Assembly: GCF_041146395.1 (NCBI RefSeq)
Contig: NC_090989.1
Coordinates: 242,162,843 to 242,226,842, forward strand
Direction of reading: 5' to 3'
DNA length: 64,000 nucleotides
Source: Eulemur rufifrons
Lineage: Eukaryota; Chordata; Mammalia; Primates; Lemuridae
In this document: one piece after another, positions 56,473 to 64,000 of the stretch
Position numbering within the stretch: the first letter of the stretch is position 1
Layout of the letters: every line of letters begins with the position of its first letter
The notes under the pieces: model-generated
Database searches by the model: none
Told to the model about the DNA's origin: nothing
The model's input: only the letters and a program-made list of their open reading frames with translations
Made by a program: the position numbers and the translations under genes

Positions 56473-56504
<32 letters not shown>

Positions 56505-58484
56505 CTATCAATGAGTAAGAGTTGTGTGTTAATTTAAATGCACTAAATTGGAGAATTACTCTGCCCTCAACAGCTCCTTTAAACAGACATAAGTTACACT
56601 GATGTTACTCCTGAAGCCTTTCAGGAGGCTTCAAGAGATGAGGTCAGGCTCTATAAAAGAAAATCAACCAACCCTATAAAATCATTCTTGTGAACTTTGA
56701 AACACCACTGAATGTACCTAGTAAAATTGTCCCTGGGTAGGCAGACTCCCAGGCCTGGGTGGAGTTCACATGGGTTCCTTAGCTAAAATAAACAAAAATG
56801 ACTGGGAACTTTGGATTGCCTTTGTCTGAGCTTGAGTGTCTGGATGGATTAGCTATAGCAGCATGCCACACACCTGCTTATCAAGCCGAAGAGAAATGCA
56901 ACTAGGCATTTGTTTTTTACGTTGTCAACTGAGCAAAAATATCACATGATTCTCATTTTTGATGGCCCATTAGTTTTTAAAAACACACCCACGCATTTTT
57001 CTAGCAAAGTAATTCTTCCTTTAAAAGGCACAAGATGAGTAACATGATGAAGTAGGCCGTGTCAGTCTCTAATTTAAAAAGATAATATTTAAAAATTCAA
57101 CTGTAGGACTAACACATTAAATATGTAATTAAGACCCAGAATAGTTTTAAGGACAAATTTCAATGGGCTATGAAATTAAGAAAATCATAAACTTACTAAA
57201 CTTTTTAAGTTGTTTTTCCCCTTTAAGTTTCGTATTAGATTGAGCCAATGGCAATTTTAAACATTTATAAATGACTAAATTCAAACATGTTGCTTCCAAA
57301 TATTGAAAGGAATGTTTGAATTAAAAGTACTTGATCAAGGTAATGCTGAAGAGAAAATCTTGAATTGGTTACATTCATCTGATATAATTTTGCATGTGAA
57401 AAATGTCAGAAAAATATTAGAAAAATTTTATAGAAGATCAGATGTTCATTATCTCCAAGTGATGTTACTTGTTTTACATTAAGACCCACCCACCATTTTC
57501 CTTTAGTTTTTAATTTACTTGTAGCTTGGCCAGAAACATCTAAAAACTATCAGATGTCTGAAATATCAAATGTCTTTTTTTTTAAGGTCATCAAAGATGA
57601 AGTTATTTACCTCATTGGATTATGAGCTTAAATATGTCTCTGCAAGGATTTGACATTTAATTTCTTAATAGTACCATGGAGCCATAATAGTAGCCACAAG
57701 TGAAATAGGAAAATTTAATTTTTTATCTTTGAAAATTCTTTTCTCCAAAGCAAACACAGATTGACTAAATTTGGTTGATGACGGACATGTTCCAGGGAAT
57801 TGGGCACAGAATCAGTTTAATGACAATTAAATTATAATGTTGCCTTTCTTTGTGACCTGTGAAAATATAAACTCTTTTTCCTCAGCTTCTTAATCTATGA
57901 AATGGTGCTAGCCATGTATAAATTTTCTTTACCAATATTAAAGGTGTTTACTGGGTGAGTTTTGTGAAGTGTAGGAAAACATTCCTGATAAATGTGTGAG
58001 AAATATAGTTTGAATAAAGCAAGGTTAGCATTCTCTGGGTTATAGAAAACATCAATTCATTATCTTTTATGTAAAAATGTGTATATATTTAATGTGACTA
58101 TGTACATTCCAACAGGGGCTGAAATTTAAGATTAGGCTGTATGAGATAACAAAAATAGACTAAAAGTTCATTTAAGGAAATTCAAACTGCTGAGACCAAT
58201 GTTCTCATGTGCATATATACCACATATCTATATCTACATCTGTATCTATACACACATACATATACTTTTCAAAGGAGTGTCTATTTGGTTATTGATTTTA
58301 CTCTCAATAATTAAACTGTGTGATATTTGCACAAATGCTTTGAGTTGATGAGCAATGATAAATATTTCCTAATAAATAAGCCCCTTAAAGCAAAAGTCAA
58401 TCTTAAATCTTACTAAAAATCCCATTTAGATTCTTAGAAATAATGTTGGTTTAAAGCAATAAATATACTAATTTAATCCCAGGG
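55621..58484. other. Largest unannotated stretch, about 2.9 kb
   Basis: A/T-rich DNA in which I recognise no SINE, LINE or LTR body. It contains the poly(T) run at 56473-56497 and a short (CA)n near 56324-56332. Frames near 55691, 56016-56268 and 56304 have no features. If any window section is under constraint it could be here, but nothing in the sequence itself shows it. Confidence 0.45.
56473..56497. repeat. Poly(T) run of 25
   Basis: Twenty-five T in a row with no Alu or L1 body next to it. It could be the tail of a severely 5'-truncated insertion in reverse orientation. Confidence 0.95.
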
Positions 58485-58669
58485 CAGTGTTTTTCAGTGT
58501 GGTCTTGGGGTTACCAACTCAAAATCACCTGAGAGCTGGTTCAAAGTCTAGATCTTTGTTTCTCTGGGCCACATGACTTTTCCATTGGCCAGAATTTCTG
58601 AGTGGTTCCCTGCTGACATCTTAATAAATACCCCAGGTTGTTTAATGCACTAGAACATTGAAACTGTTG
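58485..58669 (-). mobile_element. MER20-like hAT-Charlie element
   Basis: Left end 'cagtgtttttcagtgtggtc', interior 'actcaaaatcacctgagagc', right end 'aacattgaaactgttg'. Flanks 'tcccaggg' and 'gcctagag' agree at 5 of 8 positions, weak support for a target-site duplication. Confidence 0.7.
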
Positions 58670-58839
58670 GCCTAGAGGGTTAGTCACTAGGGATTCAAGC
58701 CATTTCCTTCCCTCAGCTTTTCCATATCTTATAGCCCTGGAAGGCAGATGGTAGTTTTTTTAGGTGAGAAGGGAGAACTGAGCTGAAAATATTATTGCAA
58801 TGCTTCCTAATCCCCTCCTCTTCCTTATCATCACCATTG

Positions 58840-59000
58840 CCATAGTTGCTGCCATTATCGAGCATTTACCATATGCCAGGCACTGTGCTAATTGCCTTTC
58901 AAACATGATGTCATTTAATACTCATATTGGGTTTTATGATTGCCAGGCTACAAAGGAAACAGGAGTTTCAGTTCATACAGCTGGTACAGACAGGGCTGGG
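58840..59000 (-). mobile_element. MIR SINE fragment
   Basis: Reverse MIR 3' half: 'gcatttaccatatgccaggc', 'actgtgctaattgcctttca', 'gatgtcatttaatactcata', then a degraded core. Confidence 0.82.
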
Positions 59001-59284
59001 AAGGAAACCTTACGGTTTTCAATGATGGCTCTTAAGTTACTGTGATGACCTGAAAATAGCTCGACAACTAGCTGGAGGAGAGAGAGAGGCAACATTTGTT
59101 ATGTGAACACAGAATTCTTTGCCAACTAACTCCAAGGACTCAAGCTAAAGGTAGCCTGAGATGATTTTAGGATATAAAAAGAACTGCTTTGTAGATGATT
59201 AGTTAACCATGAAACTAATTAACTTCAGAAGTGATGAAATATAAATAGCTTCAATAAACAGTTAAATTTCACAAAGACATTATG
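59001..59284. other. Unannotated sequence
   Basis: Nothing recognised. Confidence 0.5.
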
Positions 59285-59720
59285 TGAATGTCTGTTATGA
59301 TTGAGGCCTAGGCTGGAATGTGTGTTGAGGAAGCAAAAGGGAACAGTCCCGGCTCTCTAGAAGCTCAAAATCTATATGCACAAAAAAATTATAATGCAAA
59401 ATACCGTGAATGCAATAAAAAACATATGAACAAGAAAGTCCATGACTAGAATCAAGGAGCAAACAGGTGAAGAGGAGGCTTTTGTGGGTCAGCAGGGTGG
59501 CGGGAGGCATGGGTATTACAAAAGGTGTCCTCCCCAGGGTAAACTCTGAGCGGAGTGTTGAGATACAATTGAAACTCACAAGATAGGAAATAGGGGCAGG
59601 GCATTCTAATCAGAGAGGACAGCATATGAAAGGCAAACAATACAGTGCATTTGGGGACACTATACAATTTTATTGTTATAGGACAGGTCTGGGGGAATGT
59701 TGGGAGGTGGGAGTGGAGCA
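59285..59720 (-). mobile_element. L2 LINE 3' region, reverse
   Basis: 'ggctctctagaagctcaaaa' stands for the L2 'catggagctcacagtc' block. 'gggcattctaatcagagagg' and 'acagcatatgaaaggcaaac' stand for 'cattccaggcagagg' and 'gcaaaggc'. Minus-strand frames of 94 and 106 codons overlap and are not genes. Confidence 0.75.
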
Positions 59721-59734
59721 TGAGGCAGAAGTCA

Positions 59735-59990
59735 GAATTCATTCCTTTATTCAACAGAGCTTCATCTGTCACCTACATTGGGCTAAGTACAGCATAAACA
59801 CTAGAGACAAAAAAGATGAATGAGACTGAATACCATTCCTTCATTCATGACTGTCTATTGGGCATTGTACTGGGTGCCGGAGATATAATAATGAGAAAAC
59901 AGACATGCTCCCTCCCCTCACTGAGGTTACCAGTTTGGTGTGGAGACAGACAAATGCCTAATGTACTGTAAGGGAGGTGCTAGGGACACG
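59735..59990 (-). mobile_element. L2 LINE 3' end, reverse, possibly duplicated
   Basis: Two L2 termini follow each other: 'attcctttattcaacagagc' with 'cattgggctaagtacagcat', then 'cattccttcattcatgactg' with 'gggcattgtactgggtgccg', 'tgctccctcccctcactgag' and 'gggaggtgctagggacacgg'. Confidence 0.78.
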
Positions 59991-60034
59991 GTGCTCAAAT
60001 CCACAACCTACGTGGCTATGAGAATGACTCTTCT

Positions 60035-60590
60035 ACAACTTAATCTGATCTTGTTATTCCCTGCTTAAAATCCTGCAGTAGCTCCCAGTCATTCTTTTAT
60101 GCTAAAATTCAATCTATAGCATGAACTCACAAGGTCCTTTGTCATCGGGTTCTGGCCACTTCTCTAGTCTCTCACCATGGTCCTGGTCCTGTCCCACTGG
60201 TATTCCATCTCTAGTCACACTGAGCTATCTGGAGTCATTGAAACGCTCTGTGTTATTTTGAGACACAGGGATTTAGTGCCCCAGCATGTCTTGTTCCCTC
60301 TCCCTTCTCCAGCTTGCCGTCATCTCCAGCTCACTCATCCCTCTACCAGACTCAGGCATCACCCAGTTGTCCTTTTAACCCTGCCCACCTCCCTTCACCT
60401 TGCTGGATCCCATGCCTTTGCGTGCCAGCTACCAGAGCTCCCTGCACTCATTTCCTTTGCCTGCTGGGTTAGCAGTGTTTGTGGCCTGTGCAGTCTGGAA
60501 AGCTGACTCAGGCTACTACTTCTCCGGGCTTATATGGTCGTCCTGTCTTCCATTCCTATCTAAGACCATCAGGAAGTTTCTATCCTCTTC
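60035..60590 (+). mobile_element. L2 LINE, forward orientation
   Basis: 'ttattccctgcttaaaatcc', 'tgcagtagctcccagtcatt', 'cacaaggtcctttgtcatcg' and 'cccatgcctttgcgtgccag' follow L2 order in sense. The 109-codon frame at 60177-60506 is a by-product of this repeat. Confidence 0.8.
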
Positions 60591-61604
60591 TCCAGCCTAT
60601 TCTTAATCTTCCTGATTAAACTTTCTTCAGTGTGCATACAGGACAAACTGGGTCAGGGTGACAGTAATTTACTGGGCACATGATAGGTGAACTTGCTGCC
60701 TGTGCTGACTGAGCCACTGGATTTCCCTGAACCAGTCTGTCCCCCTGCTCACATGCAGAACTTCAGTAAAGGCAGTAGCAGTCAGGGATTTGGGAGTGAG
60801 GAGCATAGAGGCTAAACCGGGGCCCTTTGTATGAGAGTTTAAGGACTTCATGTGCCAGAGTCAGGAGATGTCTGAGAAAAAAATCAGAGAAAGGGAGAGA
60901 GGATATGAGCAATTTGGGCCATAATTAAACTTGCCAATGAAATGAAGCTCCATTATTCTAATATCCACATTTTGCCAAACATTTAGTAACCTTGTACGTG
61001 TAACTTTATCATTTTCTGTGTGTGATCAACAAAATTGAAAGAATAATAACAATTTATAAAGCCCAAAACACCTCCTTATACTACCAGGTCTTGCTTTCTA
61101 TACAGACATAGCCTTAAAAAAATGTAGATCTTGTTCTGTACCTGAGCCACAGCCCTAAAATGGAACTTGTTTACAATTCTAAAAAAAATATTTTCTTTTA
61201 AAGGTGAAGGCTCGCTGGAGAGCATGTCATTCATAGGATGAAAACAGGTAGGAAATGGTAGTGCTAAAGACTTAACTAGATAAGATCTAGCAAGATCTCA
61301 GTGAGATGAGATCTTTGCAGCCCTTTCAGCCTGGTTGCTATTTCTTTGACCGTGGTCTGATATAACAGGCAGACTTAATCTTTCACTGTTTTAGTCATGC
61401 AGTTTCTTTGTGGTTCCCTTGAGAAAGAGTTGAGGCTCTGAGTCAAAGCTTTTACCTCTTGCTTATAGTTCAGAGTTGTGATGTGAAGCAATAAATAAAA
61501 TCCTTCTTTCCAAGCACTTGTCTCCTTGACTGGAATCATTCTAGGCAAACTTAAAGGGTCACAAAGTCTATTTAGATACTAAATGAAAAAAACAGCACCC
61601 AGAT
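60591..61604. other. Unannotated sequence
   Basis: About 1 kb with no recognised repeat or gene. Confidence 0.5.
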
Positions 61605-61870
61605 GAGTATATAGATAGATAATAGAATATATGTATGTGTAAATATATATTTTCTGTATAAAAGAGGCTAAAATAATATGTCTTTATATGGGTTTGTATT
61701 TATTTTAATTATAAAATATGGGAAGGATCTAAAATCAACTATTACCTACTGGGGTTCAGGGTAATGGTATGGGAAAGAATTGGGTATAAGTGTTTTTTTT
61801 TATTACCTTGATTTCTGAAACATGATATGTATCACCTTTTCGAAAATAAAATAAAAACAGAAAAAAAAAA
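61605..61870 (+). mobile_element. Probable L1M 3' UTR end
   Basis: A/T-rich text ending in 'tgatatgtatcaccttttcg' and A-rich tail 'aaaataaaataaaaacag' fits an old L1M 3' terminus. Confidence 0.45.
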
Positions 61871-61984
61871 TCCACTCAGTAAATACATGTCAGTGGCATG
61901 TTTGCTTTCAGGGAACATAACATTCATTCTATGGCATAGGATGTTCCAGTCAATCTAATAAAAGCTGTCCTGTTTCAAGCACCA

Positions 61985-62195
61985 ACTCTGTGCATCTATT
62001 TCAGATGCTTTCTCTCATTTAGTGCCTTCAACAACCCTTCTAGACAGGTACTATTTTTCATGCTCTCAGATGAGGAAACCAAGTCTCGGAAGCAAAACTG
62101 ACTGAACTAAGATCAGAGAGTTAAAAATGTCAGAGTCTATAACTGGCATCTTCTGACTTCAGATCCAGCATACTTTCCCCTATACTGTGCTGATT
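61985..62195 (-). mobile_element. MIR SINE
   Basis: Reverse MIR: 'ctctcatttagtgccttcaa', 'ctcagatgaggaaaccaagt', 'tcagagagttaaaaatgtca'. Confidence 0.82.
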
Positions 62196-62234
62196 GCACC
62201 ACCATTACTGTAGATGTGTTGATTATATCTAGGG

Positions 62235-63085
62235 GCCAAAGTATACACTCATTTGATAAATGCTTTCTGAATGCTTACCATGTGCTGGGTACTGTGGTGA
62301 TCCTTTGTAATGCAAGAAAAATAAGAGTAGTGAAGACAGGCCAGGAAACAAAGAAGACTAATACTAGGCCAGAAGTGCTTTTGAAGGAGTTAAGCACAAT
62401 GAGGGTGGCAGTACAGAAAGGACATTTAATTGAACTGGAAAAGTTCATGGCAGCTTTCCCAGATATGAGTCTTGGAGGACAAACGGTATTTAGCTAGGAG
62501 GAAAGGGGGTCAAGTGTATTCCAAGGAGAGGGAACAACATGACCAAAAGCACAGCGTTTTGAAAGAGCACTCCATTTTTGAGGAATAGCCAATAGTTGGG
62601 CATGTCTAGAGCATAGGGTAGGGAAAGGGGGCCAGAAATGGGAAGGGTCTTACATGCCAAACTCAGTTATTTGGAGTTCATCCTGTAGCCATGGGAGATC
62701 ATAAAAGATTTTAAGTAGAGGAATGAAATGATTACATCTAAAACTTAGAAAAATTACTTTAGCAGGATAAGAGACTATGAATTGAAAGGGAGATGGGGTT
62801 GATGTTGGGAAACTGGTTGGGAGACTAGAAATAACATTTTATTATTTCTAGATGCACATAGATGTACCTTTTTAACATTTTAATTTTTCTGAAATTGGGA
62901 TGCATCTTACAATCAAAGGTATGTCATAATTTAATTGGCAGCATTATTTTGTCCCTTAATTGGCCCAGATAACAGTGTGTCATATAACTGATGGCATCTC
63001 AGATTAGACAAAATACAGTGGTCCAGGCAAGAGATACTGAGGTTCTCATTCAGTGCCCTGGCAGTAGGGCAGTAAAGCAGGAAAA
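62235..63085 (-). mobile_element. L2 LINE 3' region, reverse, interrupted
   Basis: A long reversed L2: 'tgcttaccatgtgctgggta' (terminus), 'aggagagggaacaacatgac', 'gggaagggtcttacatgcca', 'agaggaatgaaatgattaca', 'gggaaactggttgggagact'. It resumes after about 180 bp of foreign sequence with 'agtggtccaggcaagagata' (63019). The 93-codon frame at 62216-62497 is L2-derived. Confidence 0.83.
62827..63010. mobile_element. Unidentified insertion within L2
   Basis: A/T-rich block between two L2 parts that are adjacent in the family consensus. It includes 'attgggatgcatcttacaat'. No clear terminal repeats or target-site duplication were seen, so its class is unknown. Confidence 0.4.
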
Positions 63086-63104
63086 GATTTGAGATACATC
63101 CTGA

Positions 63105-63415
63105 AATAGTTTTAATTATTAAGTAAAAAGAGAAATGTGCAGACTACTGTGTATAGTATGCCACAAGTTGTGAAGAAAAAGCATGTGTGTGTAGAATATT
63201 CATGAATATATTAATGAAATTTATGTTGCTGCATAAAATGTCTCTAGAATGATATACAAGAAACTCATAACACTTGTTGCTTCTAGGTAGGGGTATTGGG
63301 TGGCTGAGGAGAGCAGTGGTAGGAAAATTTTTCATTGTGTTCTATTTTGTACCTTTTCTATTTTGAGCTATATATAATGCACTTGAAATATGTAAAAAGA
63401 TAAACAATAAGGCAA
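63105..63415 (+). mobile_element. L1M 3' UTR fragment
   Basis: 'agactactgtgtatagtatg', 'cacttgttgcttctaggtag', 'tctattttgtaccttttcta' follow an L1M 3' UTR in sense orientation. Confidence 0.6.
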
Positions 63416-63524
63416 TATTTGGTAGGGACAATTGGCAAATTTGTTGACAGATTGGTTATGGGATAGAGGAGAAAAAGCATTTTATGGGTCATATTTTATT
63501 CTTTTAATGAGTCTGCTAATTTCT

Positions 63525-64000
63525 TGAAACAACTTTATGGAGGTATAACTTACATTCTATAATTTCAGCCATTTTAAGTGCACAATCCAATAATTTTTAG
63601 TAAATTTAAGGAGTAGTGTAACTATCACCACAATGGTTTTAGTACATTTTCATCATCCCTATAAGATACCTCATACTCATTTAGTTAATCTTAATTCCTA
63701 CATCTAGCCCTTCTAGACCATACTCTGCTGTCTTTTTTTTATGGCTTTGCCTTTTTTAAATGGATTCATACAATAAGTGGTGTCCTGTATATGTTTTTTA
63801 GTTTTATAAATGTTGTGGCAAGTATCAGTATAGTACTTCATTCTGGTTTTATGGCTGAATAATACTCTGTTGTATGGATATAATACATTTTGTTTTTCCA
63901 TTCACCATTTGAAGGATGTTTCAGCTGTTTCCAGTTTTTGGCTCTTATGAATAATGCTGTTATAAACATTCATGCTCAAGTCTTTGAGTGGAAGTATTTT
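63525..64000 (-). mobile_element. L1M LINE 3' region, reverse, cut by window edge
   Basis: 'actttatggaggtataactt', 'agtgcacaatccaataattt', 'actatcaccacaatggtttt' (3' UTR), then 'ttttatggctgaataatact' and 'tcttatgaataatgctgtta' (ORF2 end). It continues beyond 64000. A 62-codon minus frame at 63713-63901 is a relic of this element. Confidence 0.88.

Noticed and set aside
60177..60506. Plus-strand frame of 109 codons
   Set aside because: Lies inside a forward L2 copy; the repeat explains its openness and composition.
62216..62497. Plus-strand frame of 93 codons
   Set aside because: Coincides with reversed L2 3' sequence, which does not code in this orientation.
1..64000. CRISPR array, tRNA or rRNA gene, operon or phage-like module
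   Set aside because: Repeats are dispersed mammalian retroelements; no regularly spaced direct repeats, cloverleaf or tightly packed genes were seen.

Overview
The window looks like ordinary non-coding nuclear DNA from a primate, most probably a strepsirrhine (lemur-type). Dimeric Alu elements occur in both orientations. Three of them (7384-7732, 23506-23779, 28260-28598) carry an enlarged A/T-rich linker between the two arms that I associate with lemur Alus. Several L1 copies end in the 3' motif 'gtacccccataatattctg', which I also associate with strepsirrhine L1. Older layers shared by mammals are everywhere: MIR, L2, L1M, MaLR LTRs and hAT-Charlie fossils. By eye the DNA is A/T-rich with no CpG island. 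No gene with a convincing exon series, no tRNA or rRNA, no CRISPR array and no bacterial-type signals were seen.

Layout. 1-4600: unique DNA with an Alu, a MIR, a MaLR LTR and an L2. 4605-7334: one repeat block bounded by a 15-bp target-site duplication, holding an L1 ORF2/3' UTR piece, a hAT element inserted inside that L1, and an older L1M 3' fragment. 7371-8500: a lemur-type Alu, an L1 3' end, and a decayed tandem repeat of about 135 bp. 8500-20400: sparse MIR, L2, LTR and hAT relics, two opposed half-LTRs near 18.4-18.9 kb, and two perfect hairpins. 20.4-36.3 kb: Alus, MIRs, L2s, a FLAM-like monomer at 26.0 kb, and an L1 split by an Alu at 28.0-28.9 kb. 35.85-36.29 kb is an L2 endonuclease-coding fossil. 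36.3-48 kb: L1 and L2 pieces, a three-layer nest (Alu in L1 in DNA transposon) at 44.8-45.8 kb, and an Alu at 47.2 kb. 48-64 kb: MIR/MER20-like relics, an L1 fragment without its 3' end, a small exon-like open frame at 53.0 kb, opposed L2 copies at 59.3-60.6 kb, an interrupted L2 at 62.2-63.1 kb, and an L1 running off the right edge.

The host sequence appears intergenic or deep intronic. The only protein-like signals outside known repeats are two short open frames: 37173-37440 on the minus strand and 53016-53162 on the plus strand. Both are reported as candidates, not genes. Repeat names come from remembered family features; repeat boundaries are by eye and accurate to tens of bases unless a target-site duplication is given.
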